A stretch of DNA of 64,000 nucleotides from Solirubrobacterales bacterium (GCA_017304845.1 JAFKLL010000024.1:1-64000), one strand, 5' to 3'; counted from the first letter of the stretch, positions 50,604 through 61,536 are shown. Made by a program: numbers and translations. The notes: generated by a model not told the origin, from the letters alone.

Positions 50604-53600
50604 ATGTCCGATTGGTTGAAGGGTCATTCAAGGGGGTTTCTCGTCGCGATCGTCTTGGCGTTCGCCATGGGAGCGATGGGGTTCGTCAGCGTCTCGGCGG
50701 CGAGCGCCGACGGCACGATCGTCGCCATGAAGGGCGGGGACAGATCCGCCTCGAACTCGGTCTCCGGCGCGACCAACTACGCCACCGGGGTCTCCGGCGC
50801 GACCTTCGAGTACACCACCGGGGATCCGACCCAGCCGGCCACCACGTGGACGGCCTTCCCGGCTGCGACCAATGCCTCCGGGCTGGCCTCGGTCTCGGTC
50901 CCGGCCGGCACCTACTACGTGAGAGAGGCCGGGGCGGGCCCCGGGTTCACCAACTTCGGGCCGGTGCGGACCCTCTCCTACAACGGGTCGCAACCGTACG
51001 TGGCGCGGGTCACGGTCCAGAACAACCAGACCACCTACGCGTTCCCGCACTCGAACACGAACTCGAGCCCGTCGAGTTGGACGCCGACCAACTCCGGCAG
51101 CGCCTCCAACAACGGTTCCCCCTTCATCAACGTCCGTGACAACGCGGACCTGCCCAACGGCTGCGGCATGAACATCCTGCTCGTGCTCGACCGCTCCGGC
51201 TCGATCGATCCGTACAAGGACGAGTACGAGGCGGCGGCGAAGGAGTTCGTCTCCCAGCTCAACGGGACGCCGACCCAGATCGGGATCATCAGCTTCAACG
51301 ACTCGGTCAACTCGTACCAGCCGTCCCAGGGCAACGCGAGCTTCTACCACTCGCCGCTGAGCCTGGCCAACGCCGGCAGCGCGGCGACCTTGAACACGAC
51401 GATCGAGAACGTCTACGACAACCCGGACAGCCTGACCAACTGGGACGGAGTGCTCCAGGCCGCGGCCCAGTCGAAGTCGTTCACGCCGGACGCGACGACC
51501 GGCCAGACCGCCAACCCGGACATGGTCGTGTTCATCACCGACGGCAACCCGACCACCAGCGAGGCGTCGACCTCCTCCTCCAACGAGGACCTGATCAACC
51601 TCACCTCCGGCATGGCCTCGGCCAACCTCGTCAAGAACCAGGCCTCGCGGCCCGGGGCGAAGGTCAAGCTGATGGCGATCGGCGTCGGCACCGGCGTCAC
51701 CCTGAACAACCTCAAGGCGGTCTCCGGCCCGGATGAGGGCGTGGACGGCGACTACGCCGCCCCGACCATCCCCGAGCTCGGCGACTTCCTCAGCGAGCTG
51801 GCCGCCTCCCAGTGCGGCGCCCGCGTCTACGTCAGGAAGCAGGTCACGGGACAGTCCGGCAACCAGTCCGGCTGGTTCTACACGGGGGTCGACTCGAGGC
51901 CGGGCAAGACCCCGACCTACCTCGACGGCAACCGGGCGACCCACAGCAGCGGCAACCCGCCGGTGATCGAGACCGGGGCGTTCTTCTCGCAGCTGCCCTC
52001 GACCCCGACCACGGTCAACGTCAACGAGGACGCTGCCGGCCAGCCGATCAGCAACTTCAGCCTGACCAACGTCGACTGTCGCTACGACGCCTACGACGGG
52101 AGCAACCACGTCCAGGGCGGCGTGCAGAACGGCCTCCAGTACAGCCTTCCGGTCAATCGCGGCGACGCGATCTACTGCACCTACACGAACACTCCGAAGA
52201 CGACCCTGAGCGTCAGCAAGACACCGGACAACCAGGTCGTGAACGCGGGCGACGACGCCGAGTTCACGATCCAGGTGACGAACACGGGCGGGAACACAGC
52301 GACCGGGGTGACTCTGAGCGACGCCCTGCCCGCGCCCGGCGTAGGGGGGTGGACCATCTCCCAGCAGCCGGCGGGCAACCCCTGCCAGATCAACGCCGGC
52401 ACCCTGAGCTGCTCCTTCGGGAACCTGAACGCGGGCCAGTCGACCAGCGTGAAGGTGAAGACAGGAACCTCCTACGCGCAATGCGGCACCTATGACAACC
52501 CCGCCGCGCAGGCCGGCGCCACCAATGCGAACACGGTCTCCGACGGCGGCAAGATCACCTGCCAGAAGCCGAACCTGAGCATCACCAAGACCGGCAACGG
52601 GCCGATCGACGCCGGGCAGGACGCCAGCTTCACGGTGACCGTGGCCAACGCCGGTCCCGGCATGGCGAAGTCCGTGACCCTGGCGGACCCCCTGCCCGGG
52701 GGCACGGCCGGCGCCTGGACCATCTCCTCCCAGCCGGCGGGCAATCCCTGCCAGATCGTCGGCGGCAACCTGAACTGCAGCTTCGGCAACCTGAACTCGG
52801 GCCAGCAGGCCCAGGTCACGGTGAAGGCCCCGACCGGGAACACGGCCTGCACCGTCTACAACAACCACGCCACGGCCAGCTCGACCAACGCTCCGGACGT
52901 CTCAGCCGACGCCTCGGTGACCTGTCGCAAGCCGAGCCTGGGAACCCTGAAGACCGCCGTGCAGGCGAGCATCTCAGCGGGCGACATGGCCCAGTACGAG
53001 ATCACGGTCTCGAACGCCGGGCCGGGCACCGCCACCGGGGTCACCTTGAGCGACCCCCTGCCGACCGGGGTCGCCGGACCCTGGCAGATCATCTCCCAGC
53101 CGGCCGGGAACCCCTGCTCGATCGCCGGTGGGACCCTGACCTGCAACTTCGGCGACCTGGCGGCCGGCGGCTCGAAGACGGTGAAGGTGGGAGCACCGAC
53201 CGACTTCGCCGACTGCGCCACGCTCGTGAACACGGCGACGGCATCGGCGACCAACTCGCCGAGCTCCTCCGATGACGCGACCATCCAGTGCAACAAGCCC
53301 AACCTGACGGTGCAGAAACAGGGTGGGGGCACCGTCAGCGCGGGCAGCCCGGTCAGCTTCACGATCAACGTGGGCAACGGCGGGCCGGGCATCGCCCGCA
53401 CGGTCACGCTCGACGACCCGCTGCCGACCGGGACCGCCGGCGCCTGGGCCATCACCTCGCAGCCGGCGGGCAATCCCTGCCAGATCACGGCAGGCCATCT
53501 CCAGTGCGCCTTCGGCGATCTCGGAGCGGGGGAGAACCGGACCGTGGCGATCCAGGCGGCGACCGACTTCGAGCACTGCGCGAAGTACGACAACACCGCC

Positions 53601-56240
53601 ACCGCCAGCTCGGGCAACGCTCCCGACGCGACGGGCATGGCTTCGGCCGAGTGCCAGAAGCCGGGCCTGGACGTCACCAAGTCCGGCAACGGGCCGATCA
53701 ACGCGGGTGAGGACGCCTCCTTCACGGTCGCCGTCTCCAATCCCGGCCCGGGCACGGCCAAGTCGGTGAAGTTGAGCGATCCGCTGCCGACCGGGACCGC
53801 GGGCGCCTGGACGATCTCCTCGCAGCCCGCCGGGAACCCCTGCCAGATCAACGGGAACCAGCTCGACTGCGACTTCGGCGACATGGCCGGCGGAACGTCG
53901 AACACGGTCACCGTCAAGGCTCCGACCAGCGCGGCCGACTGCGTCAAGTACGACAACACGGCCACGGGCTCGGCCGACAACGCGCCGGACGATCAGGCAT
54001 CCGCCTCGGTCCAGTGCCTGAAGCCAGACCTTTCCATCTCCAAGTCCGGCAACGGTCCGATCGATTCCGGCGACAACGCCGAGTTCGGCCTGACCGTGTC
54101 GAATGGTGGCCCTGGGGTGGCCAAGTCCGTGAAGCTGAGTGATCCCCTCCCTTCCGGGACAGCCGGGTCCTGGACGATCACGTCCCAGCCCGCGGGCAAT
54201 CCCTGCGCGATCGTCGCGGACCAACTCCAGTGCGACTACGGCGACCTGGCAGCCGGTGAGTCGAGGACCGTGACGATCAGCGCGGCCACCAGTTACGAGC
54301 AGTGCGCCTCGTACGACAACACGGGCACCGTCGCGGCCGACAACTCCGCCTCCGATCAGTCCGAGGCGACCGTCGACTGCGAGAAGCCCGACCTGAAGCT
54401 GACCAAGACCGGCAACGGCCCGGTCAACGCCGGCGATGACATCGAGTTCACCCTGGACGTCTCGAACGGCGGCCCCGGGGACGCGAAGTCGGTGACATTG
54501 AACGATCCGCTGCCGACCGGGGTGGCCGGAAGCTGGGCGATCTCCTCCCAGCCCGGCGGCAACCCCTGCAGCATCGCCAGCGACACCCTGAGCTGCGACT
54601 TCGGCGACATGGCCGCCGGGGCCTCGGCTCAGGTCAAGGTGAAGGCGCCGACCAGCCACGACGCCTGCAAGCTCTTCGAGAACACGGCCACCGCCACCGG
54701 AACAGGCCTCCCCGAGATCGATGCGGACGCCTCGGTCTCCTGCCTGAAGCCCGAGTTGGGACTGCTCAAGACGGCGGTCCAGGGCACCATCTCGGCCGGT
54801 GACAAGGCCGCGTTCTCGATCACCGTCTCGAATACGGGCGAAGGAGTGGCCAAGGGCGTCGAGCTGGACGACCCACTCCCGCAGAACGTAGGAAGCTGGT
54901 CGATCACGTCGCAGCCGGCCGGGAATCCCTGCCAGATCACTGGCGGGCATCTCCAGTGCCAGTTCGGCGACATGCAGCCGGGGGCGAGTGCAGTGGTCAA
55001 GGTGGAAGCGACGGTCGACTTCGATCAGTGCGCGACGATGGTGAACGTCGCGACCGCCTCGGCCGACAACTCTCCCTCGGCTGACGGCCAGGCCACGATC
55101 AACTGCCAGAAGCCCAGCCTCACCCTTTCCAAGAGCGGCAATGGGCCGGTCAACGCTGGATCTGACGTCCAGTTCCAGTTGACGATGTCGAACGGCGGCC
55201 CAGGTGTCGGAAAGGCAGTGGTGATGACCGACACCCTGCCTTCCGGCACCGCCGGACCCTGGCAGATCGTGTCCCAGCCGGCCGGCAACCCCTGCACGAT
55301 CCAGGCCGGCAAGCTCACCTGCCAGTTCGGGGACATGGCCGCCCAGAGTCAGAAGACCGTGACCGTGAAGGCCCCGACCGACGCGGCCGACTGTGGCACC
55401 TACGACAACACCGCGACGTTCACGGCGAGCAACGCGCCGACCGGCGAGGACAGCGCCACCGTGGCCTGCCAGAAGCCGGGCCTGACCGTGACCAAGACCG
55501 GCAACGGCCCGATCGACGCGGGCCAGAAGGTGGTCTTCGACATCACCGCCGCGAACTCCGGTCCCGGGACCGCGGAAGGAGTGAAGATCACCGACCCGCT
55601 CCCGGGCGGGACCGCCTCCGCCTGGGAGATCGTCTCCCAGCCGAAGGGCGCGACCTGCGCGATCGCCGACCGGACGCTGAACTGCGACCTGGGCGACATG
55701 GCGACCGGGGCGACGGCCACGATCCGGGTTTCGGCGGACACCAACAAGAACAGGTGCACCAAGTACGACAACGAGGTGACGGAGACCGCGGACAACGCCG
55801 AGACGATCAGCGCCACGGCGACGGTGGGCTGTGTCAAGCCGCCGGAGCCGAAGCTGAGGCTGAAGAAGACCGCCGACAAGCGGAAGGCCTTCCCCGGCGA
55901 GCTCGTCAAGTACAAGATCTGGGTCCGTAACGCGCAGAAGGGCTCGGTTGCCACGAACGTCAAGGTCTGTGACCGGATCCCCAGCCACATGACGATCGCG
56001 GGCCGCAACCAGAACAACTCCTTCTTCGAGAACGGCAAGCTCTGCTGGACGATCAAGCGGCTGCCGTACAGCAAGGGCTGGAGGACCTTCAACTACGTGG
56101 CCCGGGTCGACCAGGACGTCCGGGCGGGCGAGAGGTTGAGGAACGTGGTGATCCTCGGGCGTCTGCGGGCCCATTGGACGGTCGTGGTCCGGGCGCCCGA
56201 GGTCAGCCCGGCCCGCCGGGTCACGCCGGTCACCGGATGA
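50604..56240 (+). CDS. Giant secreted VWA-DUF11 repeat surface protein (1878 aa)
   Basis: Signal peptide about 1-36 (FLVAIVLAFAMGAMGF ... ASA). A beta domain with PAGTYYVREAG (about 45-130) is followed by a VWA domain (about 188-400): MIDAS LVLDRSGSID, VVFITDGNPT. From about residue 532 come ten DUF11-type repeats of about 121 aa (starts near 532, 656, 777, 899, 1020, 1141, 1262, 1382, 1503, 1624), each with P-x-L-x-x-x-K, DPLP, SQPAGNPC and a C-x-FGDM motif; an eleventh, divergent repeat (about 1747) ends the protein. Cys pairs in each repeat could form disulfides. No membrane anchor; the C-terminus ends ...TPVTG without the tail needed for sortase. Likely adhesin or wall-associated stalk. 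Confidence 0.9.
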   Translation: MSDWLKGHSRGFLVAIVLAFAMGAMGFVSVSAASADGTIVAMKGGDRSASNSVSGATNYATGVSGATFEYTTGDPTQPATTWTAFPAATNASGLASVSVPAGTYYVREAGAGPGFTNFGPVRTLSYNGSQPYVARVTVQNNQTTYAFPHSNTNSSPSSWTPTNSGSASNNGSPFINVRDNADLPNGCGMNILLVLDRSGSIDPYKDEYEAAAKEFVSQLNGTPTQIGIISFNDSVNSYQPSQGNASFYHSPLSLANAGSAATLNTTIENVYDNPDSLTNWDGVLQAAAQSKSFTPDATTGQTANPDMVVFITDGNPTTSEASTSSSNEDLINLTSGMASANLVKNQASRPGAKVKLMAIGVGTGVTLNNLKAVSGPDEGVDGDYAAPTIPELGDFLSELAASQCGARVYVRKQVTGQSGNQSGWFYTGVDSRPGKTPTYLDGNRATHSSGNPPVIETGAFFSQLPSTPTTVNVNEDAAGQPISNFSLTNVDCRYDAYDGSNHVQGGVQNGLQYSLPVNRGDAIYCTYTNTPKTTLSVSKTPDNQVVNAGDDAEFTIQVTNTGGNTATGVTLSDALPAPGVGGWTISQQPAGNPCQINAGTLSCSFGNLNAGQSTSVKVKTGTSYAQCGTYDNPAAQAGATNANTVSDGGKITCQKPNLSITKTGNGPIDAGQDASFTVTVANAGPGMAKSVTLADPLPGGTAGAWTISSQPAGNPCQIVGGNLNCSFGNLNSGQQAQVTVKAPTGNTACTVYNNHATASSTNAPDVSADASVTCRKPSLGTLKTAVQASISAGDMAQYEITVSNAGPGTATGVTLSDPLPTGVAGPWQIISQPAGNPCSIAGGTLTCNFGDLAAGGSKTVKVGAPTDFADCATLVNTATASATNSPSSSDDATIQCNKPNLTVQKQGGGTVSAGSPVSFTINVGNGGPGIARTVTLDDPLPTGTAGAWAITSQPAGNPCQITAGHLQCAFGDLGAGENRTVAIQAATDFEHCAKYDNTATASSGNAPDATGMASAECQKPGLDVTKSGNGPINAGEDASFTVAVSNPGPGTAKSVKLSDPLPTGTAGAWTISSQPAGNPCQINGNQLDCDFGDMAGGTSNTVTVKAPTSAADCVKYDNTATGSADNAPDDQASASVQCLKPDLSISKSGNGPIDSGDNAEFGLTVSNGGPGVAKSVKLSDPLPSGTAGSWTITSQPAGNPCAIVADQLQCDYGDLAAGESRTVTISAATSYEQCASYDNTGTVAADNSASDQSEATVDCEKPDLKLTKTGNGPVNAGDDIEFTLDVSNGGPGDAKSVTLNDPLPTGVAGSWAISSQPGGNPCSIASDTLSCDFGDMAAGASAQVKVKAPTSHDACKLFENTATATGTGLPEIDADASVSCLKPELGLLKTAVQGTISAGDKAAFSITVSNTGEGVAKGVELDDPLPQNVGSWSITSQPAGNPCQITGGHLQCQFGDMQPGASAVVKVEATVDFDQCATMVNVATASADNSPSADGQATINCQKPSLTLSKSGNGPVNAGSDVQFQLTMSNGGPGVGKAVVMTDTLPSGTAGPWQIVSQPAGNPCTIQAGKLTCQFGDMAAQSQKTVTVKAPTDAADCGTYDNTATFTASNAPTGEDSATVACQKPGLTVTKTGNGPIDAGQKVVFDITAANSGPGTAEGVKITDPLPGGTASAWEIVSQPKGATCAIADRTLNCDLGDMATGATATIRVSADTNKNRCTKYDNEVTETADNAETISATATVGCVKPPEPKLRLKKTADKRKAFPGELVKYKIWVRNAQKGSVATNVKVCDRIPSHMTIAGRNQNNSFFENGKLCWTIKRLPYSKGWRTFNYVARVDQDVRAGERLRNVVILGRLRAHWTVVVRAPEVSPARRVTPVTG
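52200..55842 (+). repeat. Ten tandem repeats of about 363 bp encoding DUF11 domains
   Basis: Repeat unit about 363 bp (121 aa). Units 2, 5, 6, 7, 9 and 10 start KxGNGP[IV][ND]AG, units 3 and 8 share LKTAVQ...ISAGD, and unit 4 has its own form, so the array probably grew by duplication of one or a few units, in some cases of multi-unit blocks. Such an array can expand or contract by recombination. Confidence 0.85.
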
Positions 56241-56258
56241 CCCCGCGATCGGTCGACC

Positions 56259-57056
56259 GTGAAACGGCGCGCACGCCAGACACTGGTTGCCCTGGCCCTG
56301 GCCCTGGCCGTGGCATCGACCCTGACTCCCACGATCGGAGGGGTCGGTGCGACGGCGCAGGGTGAGGTCCAGGTCTCGACCCGGGGCATCGAGGTCAGTT
56401 CGCTCCCGGAGCGAAAGGTCCCCGGGCCGTCCCGATCCACTGGGACCTATACGGCTCGCATCCTGGTCACCACGCCGATCCGCCGCCGCCCCGGGAAGCC
56501 GGCCACCGAGTGGCTGGCCCGGACCACCACCAAGTGGTCGGGCGACTCGCAGAAGCTGATGGTGCTCAGGTCACGTCGGGTCGACGGCAAGACCTGGCTC
56601 AAGGTGCGCCTCCCGACCCGCCCGAACGGGTCGGGAGGGTGGCTGCCGCGGGACCGGGTCATCCTCGGCCACAGCCACTACTTCATCCTGATCGACACCT
56701 CGAGGCGGCGGCTCTGGCTCTACAGGTCGGGGCGGAAGGCGGCGACCTGGAGGGTGGTGGTCGGCGCCCCGGCGACACCGACCCCGACCGGCCTCTTCGC
56801 CCTCTACGACCGGGTCAAGCAGAAGGATCCGCATGGCTTCATCGGGCCCTGGGCGGTGCCGCTGACCGCCCACTCGAACAAGCTGCGCCGCTACGACGGA
56901 GGGCCGGGCCTGGTCGCGATCCACGGGCGGGACGGGGCGAGCCTCCTGGACCCGCTCGGCACCGCCGCGTCGCATGGATGCATCCGGATGAACAACAGCC
57001 GGGTGCGCCGGCTGATCGGGACCTCGATGGGCACGGCGGTGAAGGTCCGCCGCTGA
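56259..57056 (+). CDS. Secreted L,D-transpeptidase (YkuD family)
   Basis: 265 aa from GTG 56259, 18 nt after the DUF11 gene stop, so probably cotranscribed and coupled; no Shine-Dalgarno is clear. Signal peptide about 1-34 (LVALALALAVASTLTP). A middle part with an SH3-like segment (TWLKVRLPTRPNGSGGWLPR) precedes YkuD (about 138-265), with HYFILIDTSRRRLWLYRSG, ATPTPTGLFALYD, and the catalytic IHGRDG...GTAASHGCIRMNN (His and Cys near 240). It cross-links peptidoglycan by 3-3 bonds or links proteins to it. Adjacency suggests it could attach the DUF11 protein. Confidence 0.93.
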   Translation: MKRRARQTLVALALALAVASTLTPTIGGVGATAQGEVQVSTRGIEVSSLPERKVPGPSRSTGTYTARILVTTPIRRRPGKPATEWLARTTTKWSGDSQKLMVLRSRRVDGKTWLKVRLPTRPNGSGGWLPRDRVILGHSHYFILIDTSRRRLWLYRSGRKAATWRVVVGAPATPTPTGLFALYDRVKQKDPHGFIGPWAVPLTAHSNKLRRYDGGPGLVAIHGRDGASLLDPLGTAASHGCIRMNNSRVRRLIGTSMGTAVKVRR

Positions 57057-57065
57057 ACGCCCGGG

Positions 57066-57782
57066 TCAGACCGGGAAGCCGCGCTCGACCGTCTCCAGCG
57101 CCCACTCGGGGCCGGAGGCCTCGAGGGTCTGGAGGTCGAAGAGCGCCGTGGCGACGCTGACCACGCGGATGCCCGCCCCGTGGGCGGCGGTGACGTCGCG
57201 GGGGGTGTCGCCGACCGCGATGAAGTCATCGGGGGAGAGCACGGTCGGGCCGCCGTTCGGGTGGCGGCCGGTCGCCGCGGCGACGATGCCGCGCTTGACC
57301 GCGTGCCGGGTCAGGTCGGTCCGATCGGTGGCGTCGGAGCCGTAGCCCCCGAAGGCGAAGAAGCGGTTGAGGTCGCCGCGCTGGAGCTTGATCTTGGCGG
57401 CGGGCTCGATGTTCCCGGTGGTGATCCCGAGCGGGAACCCTTCCTCCGAGAGGCGCTCGAGCAACTCGACTATGCCGGGCTCGATCCGGTAGCCGGCCGA
57501 CTCGGCGACAGCCTCCGGCAGATGGCGCAGGTAGGGGGCCGTCACCTCGGCCACGTCGGCCTCGGTCGGCTCCCGGTCCATCACCGTCCGCAGCGCCGTG
57601 GTCGCGACGTCGAAGTCGGTCATCCCGGACTCGGTCACCTTGGCGATGTCGACCGGCACCCCGTGCACCTCCTCGAAGGCCTGGCGCCAGGCGACGCCGC
57701 CGGCCCCGCCCGTGGTCAGCAGAGTGCCGTCCACGTCGAAGATCACGGCACCGATCGGAGCCTCGGCCGGGACCCGGGTCAC
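57066..57782 (-). CDS. HAD-family phosphatase (phosphoglycolate phosphatase-like)
   Basis: 238 aa from GTG 57782, overlapping the pgi stop by 4 nt; the reading frame is open much further upstream but that is pgi in another frame. HAD motifs: I, FDVDGTLL (nucleophile Asp16, acid Asp18); [12 protein letters not shown], Lys in [26 protein letters not shown] helical cap sits between motifs I and II. Phosphoglycolate or a sugar phosphate is the likely substrate. Third gene of tkt-pgi-HAD. Confidence 0.9.
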   Translation of the reverse strand: MTRVPAEAPIGAVIFDVDGTLLTTGGAGGVAWRQAFEEVHGVPVDIAKVTESGMTDFDVATTALRTVMDREPTEADVAEVTAPYLRHLPEAVAESAGYRIEPGIVELLERLSEEGFPLGITTGNIEPAAKIKLQRGDLNRFFAFGGYGSDATDRTDLTRHAVKRGIVAAATGRHPNGGPTVLSPDDFIAVGDTPRDVTAAHGAGIRVVSVATALFDLQTLEASGPEWALETVERGFPV

Positions 57783-59410
57783 TGGCGCCCGTTCGCGCGG
57801 CGGTAGCGACGGATCAGCTCGCCGGTCGAGCTGTCGTGGGCCGGTTCGGGGGGCGTCTCCGACTGGAGCTCGGGGATGATCGCCTGGGCCAGGGCCTTGC
57901 CCAGCTCGACGCCCCACTGGTCGAAGGAGTCGATCTCCCAGATCGCGCCCTGGGTGAAGACCGAGTGCTCGTAGAAGGCGACCAGGGTGCCCAACGTCCG
58001 CGGGGTGAGCCGGTCGGCCATGATCGTCGAGGTGGGCCGGTTGCCGAGGAAGGTCTTGTGCGGGATCAGGCGGTCCTCGACCCCTTCCGCCTTCAGCTGC
58101 TCCACCGTCTTGCCGAAGGCCAGCGCCTCGGTCTGGGCGAAGACGTTCGAGACCAGCAGGTCCTGATGGTCGCCGAGGGGGTTCAGGGCGTGGTTGAAGC
58201 CGATGAAGTCGGCCGGGATCAGCTCCGTGCCCTGATGGACCAGCTGGTAGAAGGAGTGCTGCCCGTTGGTGCCCGGCTCGCCCCAGAAGATCGCCCCGGT
58301 GCCGTAGTCGACCCGCTCGCCGGCGCAGGTCACGCCCTTGCCGTTCGACTCCATGGTCAGCTGCTGCAGGTAGGCGGGGAAGCGGTGGAGGTACTCGCTG
58401 TACGGGAAGACGGCGTGGGTCTCGGCCTCGAAGAAGTTCCGGTACCAGACGGTCAGCAGGCCGTGGATCGCCGGCAGGTTCGTCTCCAGCTTCGTCTCGA
58501 GGAAGTGCTGGTCCATCTCGTGGAAGCCCTCGAGCATCTCGTTGAAGCGGTCGGGGCCGATCGCCAGCATGGTGGAGAGGCCGATCGCCGAATCCATCGA
58601 GTAGCGGCCGCCGACCCATTCCCAGAAGCCGAACATGTTGGCGGTGTCGATCCCGAACCCGGCCACGCCATCGGCGTTGGTCGAGACCGCGACGAAGTGC
58701 TTGGCGATCGCCGACTCGTCGCCGCCCAGGCCGTCCAGCAGCCACTCGCGGGCGGTATGCGCGTTGGCCATGGTCTCCAGGGTGGTGAAGGTCTTCGAGG
58801 AGACCACGAACAGGGTCTCGGCGGGGTCGGCGTCGAGGGTCGCCTCGTAGAAGTCGGTGCCGTCGACGTTGGAGACGAAGCGGAACTCGATGTCGCGGCG
58901 GGAGTAGTCCTTGAGCGCCTCGTAGGCCATGACCGGACCGAGGTCGGAGCCGCCGATGCCGATGTTGACGATTCGCTTGATCGGCCTGCCGGTATGCCCC
59001 TTCCACTCACCGGAGCGGACCGACTCCGCGAAGGCGATCATGCGGTCGAGCACGCCGTGGACCTCGCGGACCACGTCGACCCCGTCGACCACCAGGGAGC
59101 GGCTGCGGGGCATGCGCAGGGCGACATGCAGCACCGCCCGGTCCTCGGAGCCGTTGATGTGCTCGCCCCGGAACATCGCGTCGCGGCGTTCCGGCATCCG
59201 CTGCTGCCGGGCCAGGTCGGTCAGCAGGCCGATCGTCTCGCGGTCGATCCGGTTCTTCGAGTAGTCGAAGTAGAGGCCGCAGGCCTCGGCGACCAGATCG
59301 GTGCCACGTGAGGGATCCTCCGCGAAGAGGTCCCTCAGGTGGAGATCACCTATGTCAGCGCGATGACTTTCGAGGGTCTTCCAGGCGGCGGACTCTCGAA
59401 GCGCGCTCAT
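57779..59410 (-). CDS. pgi: Glucose-6-phosphate isomerase
   Basis: 543 aa, ATG 59410 with GGAGG 7 nt upstream. Family signatures: [68 protein letters not shown] (active-site Glu and His) and [11 protein letters not shown] (Lys). This is the long, proteobacterial-type Pgi. It converts glucose-6-phosphate and fructose-6-phosphate. It starts 2 nt after the tkt stop; operon tkt-pgi-HAD. Confidence 0.96.
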   Translation of the reverse strand: MSALRESAAWKTLESHRADIGDLHLRDLFAEDPSRGTDLVAEACGLYFDYSKNRIDRETIGLLTDLARQQRMPERRDAMFRGEHINGSEDRAVLHVALRMPRSRSLVVDGVDVVREVHGVLDRMIAFAESVRSGEWKGHTGRPIKRIVNIGIGGSDLGPVMAYEALKDYSRRDIEFRFVSNVDGTDFYEATLDADPAETLFVVSSKTFTTLETMANAHTAREWLLDGLGGDESAIAKHFVAVSTNADGVAGFGIDTANMFGFWEWVGGRYSMDSAIGLSTMLAIGPDRFNEMLEGFHEMDQHFLETKLETNLPAIHGLLTVWYRNFFEAETHAVFPYSEYLHRFPAYLQQLTMESNGKGVTCAGERVDYGTGAIFWGEPGTNGQHSFYQLVHQGTELIPADFIGFNHALNPLGDHQDLLVSNVFAQTEALAFGKTVEQLKAEGVEDRLIPHKTFLGNRPTSTIMADRLTPRTLGTLVAFYEHSVFTQGAIWEIDSFDQWGVELGKALAQAIIPELQSETPPEPAHDSSTGELIRRYRRANGRQ

Positions 59411-59412
59411 GG

Positions 59413-61455
59413 TCAGCCTCCGAGCAGGTCCTTGGCCTCTTCGACCACCCGGTCAGGGGTGAAGCCGAAGTGTTTCTGGAGGTCCTTGAACGGGGCGGAG
59501 GCGCCGAAGGTGGTCATGCCGATGATCCGACCCTCCTCGCCGACGTAGCGCTCCCAGCCGAAGGTCGAGGCCTGCTCGATCGAGATCCGCTTGGTGACCG
59601 AGGCGGGCAGCACCGACTCGCGGTAGCCCTCGTCCTGGCTCTCGAAGAGGTGCCAGGAAGGCAGCGAGACGACGCGGGACCTGACGCCTTCCACGACCAG
59701 GGTCTCATGCGCCTCGAGCGCGATGTGGACCTCGGATCCGGTGGCGATCAGGATCAGCTCCGGCTCTCCGTCGCAATCGGCGATGACGTAGCCGCCGCGG
59801 GCCAGGCCGGAGGCGTCCGCGTACTTGGAGCGGTCGATCACCGGCACCTTCTGGCGGGTCAGGACCAGGGCGGTGGGGTGCTCCTTGCGGGGCATGATCA
59901 CCTTGAAGGCCTCGGCGACCTCGGCCGCGTCGGCGGGCCGGATCACGTCCAGGTTCGGCATCGCCCGCAGCGAGGCGAGCTGCTCGACCGGCTGGTGGGT
60001 CGGGCCGTCCTCGCCGAGCCCGATCGAGTCGTGGGTCAGCCAGTGGACCACCGGCTGCTCCATCAGAGCCGAGAGGCGGATCGCCGGCCGGGCGTAGTCG
60101 GAGAAGATCAGGTAGGTCGACCAGAAGGGGCGGAGGCCGCTCAGGGCCATGCCGTTCGAGCTGGCGGCCGACTCGTGCTCACGCACCCCGAGGTGGAGCA
60201 TGTGGCCCGAGCGGTTGCCGGGCTCGAAGACGCCGGAGACGTCCTCCTTGAGGCCGCTGGAGGCGGAGCCGGTCAGGTCGGCCGAGCCGCTGATCGCCCA
60301 CGGCACCTTCGGCGCGATCGCCTGCAGGGTCTTCTGGGCGGCGGAGCGGGTAGCGACCTGCTCGCCCGCCTCGAAGGAGGGGATGTCGGCGTCCCAGCCC
60401 GAGGGCAGGTCGCCGGCCAGCATCGTCTCGACCAGCTCGCGCCGATCGGCCGGGGCAGCCGCGAAGCGTTCCTTCCAGGCCGCGTTCAGCTCGGCGCCGC
60501 GCTTGCCGACCCCGTCGGCCCAGGTCTCGTAGACGCCGTCGGGGATCAGGAAGTGCGCGTCGACCGGCCAGCCGTAGGCCTCCTTGGTCAGCTTGGTCTC
60601 CTCGGCGCCCAGCGGGTTGCCGTGGACGTCGGCCGTGTCGACCTTGTTCGGCGAGCCGTAGCCGATGTGGCTGTGGATCACGATGAAGGTCGGGCGTTCC
60701 TTCTCGGCCTTGAACTTGTCGAGGGCGGCGCCGATCTCGTCGAGATCGTTGGCGTCGTTGATGTGGTGGACGGCCCAGCCGTTGGCGTGGAAGCGCTCCT
60801 CGACGTCCTCGGTGAAGGTGAGGTCGGTCGAACCGTCGATGGTGATCCGGTTCGAGTCGTAGATCCAGCAGAGGTTGTGCAGCTTCTGGTGGCCGGCCAG
60901 CGAGGCGGCCTCCTGCGAGACGCCTTCCATCAGGTCGCCGTCGCCGCAGACCGTGTAGACGTCGTAGTCGAAGACTTCCTCGCCGAAGGCCGCGCCCTTC
61001 CAGAGGCCGGCGATCGCCATGCCGACCGAGGTGGCGACACCCTGGCCGAGCGGGCCTGTGGTGGTCTCGACGCCGGTGGTCAGGTGCGACTCCGGGTGGC
61101 CCGGGGTGGAGGAGCCGAGCTGGCGGAAGTTCTCGATGTCCTCCAGGGTGACCGAGAGGCGATCGGCGATCGTGCCGTCGTGCTCGACCTTCTTGACCCC
61201 GGCCAGATGCAGCACGGAGTAGATCAGCATCGAGGCGTGACCCGCCGAGAGCACGAAGCGATCGCGGTTCGGCCAATGCGGATCGGCCGGGTCATAGCGC
61301 AGGTAGTCCTGCCAGAGCTTGTAGGCGAGCGGGGCCAACGCCATCGCGGTGCCGGGGTGACCCGAGTTCGCCTTGTCGATCGCGTCGATCGAAAGGGTGC
61401 GGATCGTGTTGATTGCCAGTTGCTCGGGAGACTGAGAAGCCAGGGAGTCGGTCAC
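59413..61455 (-). CDS. tkt: Transketolase
   Basis: 680 aa from GTG 61455, chosen because TAGGAT (61463-61468 on the plus numbering) ends exactly 7 nt before it; ATG 61464, nine bases upstream, overlaps the TAGGAT itself. The ORF track in this frame is open much further but that covers a divergent gene. ThDP motifs: [79 protein letters not shown] and [20 protein letters not shown]. It transfers two-carbon units in the pentose phosphate pathway and also supplies erythrose-4-phosphate. Confidence 0.95.
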   Translation of the reverse strand: MTDSLASQSPEQLAINTIRTLSIDAIDKANSGHPGTAMALAPLAYKLWQDYLRYDPADPHWPNRDRFVLSAGHASMLIYSVLHLAGVKKVEHDGTIADRLSVTLEDIENFRQLGSSTPGHPESHLTTGVETTTGPLGQGVATSVGMAIAGLWKGAAFGEEVFDYDVYTVCGDGDLMEGVSQEAASLAGHQKLHNLCWIYDSNRITIDGSTDLTFTEDVEERFHANGWAVHHINDANDLDEIGAALDKFKAEKERPTFIVIHSHIGYGSPNKVDTADVHGNPLGAEETKLTKEAYGWPVDAHFLIPDGVYETWADGVGKRGAELNAAWKERFAAAPADRRELVETMLAGDLPSGWDADIPSFEAGEQVATRSAAQKTLQAIAPKVPWAISGSADLTGSASSGLKEDVSGVFEPGNRSGHMLHLGVREHESAASSNGMALSGLRPFWSTYLIFSDYARPAIRLSALMEQPVVHWLTHDSIGLGEDGPTHQPVEQLASLRAMPNLDVIRPADAAEVAEAFKVIMPRKEHPTALVLTRQKVPVIDRSKYADASGLARGGYVIADCDGEPELILIATGSEVHIALEAHETLVVEGVRSRVVSLPSWHLFESQDEGYRESVLPASVTKRISIEQASTFGWERYVGEEGRIIGMTTFGASAPFKDLQKHFGFTPDRVVEEAKDLLGG

Positions 61456-61462
61456 AGCCGTC

Positions 61463-61468
61463 ATCCTA
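61463..61468 (-). promoter_or_regulatory. -10 element TAGGAT of a leaderless tkt promoter
   Basis: Minus-strand TAGGAT, 7 nt before GTG 61455. A palindrome GCTGCC/GGCAGC (61475-61480 with 61488-61493) lies just upstream, in the intergenic region shared with the arginase-fold gene, and could be an operator. Confidence 0.45.
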
Positions 61469-61536
61469 CGAAACGCTGCCGCTGCGTGGCAGCACCGAAA
61501 AGCCGGATTTTCCGTCGAAAGCTGGAAGATGTCGCC

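Noticed and set aside
52974-56174. Very long minus-strand frame opposite the DUF11 gene (over 1000 codons)
   Set aside because: It mirrors the sense repeats, has no domain, and the sense frame has signal peptide, VWA and repeats.
56226-56240. Sortase LPxTG-like motif at the end of the DUF11 protein (TPVTG)
   Set aside because: The protein ends right there; no hydrophobic helix or basic tail follows, and the motif lacks the leucine.
59308-61500. Long plus-strand reading frame ahead of the arginase-fold gene
   Set aside because: It is antisense to tkt and pgi in a GC-rich region; only the part from ATG 61537 has family motifs.
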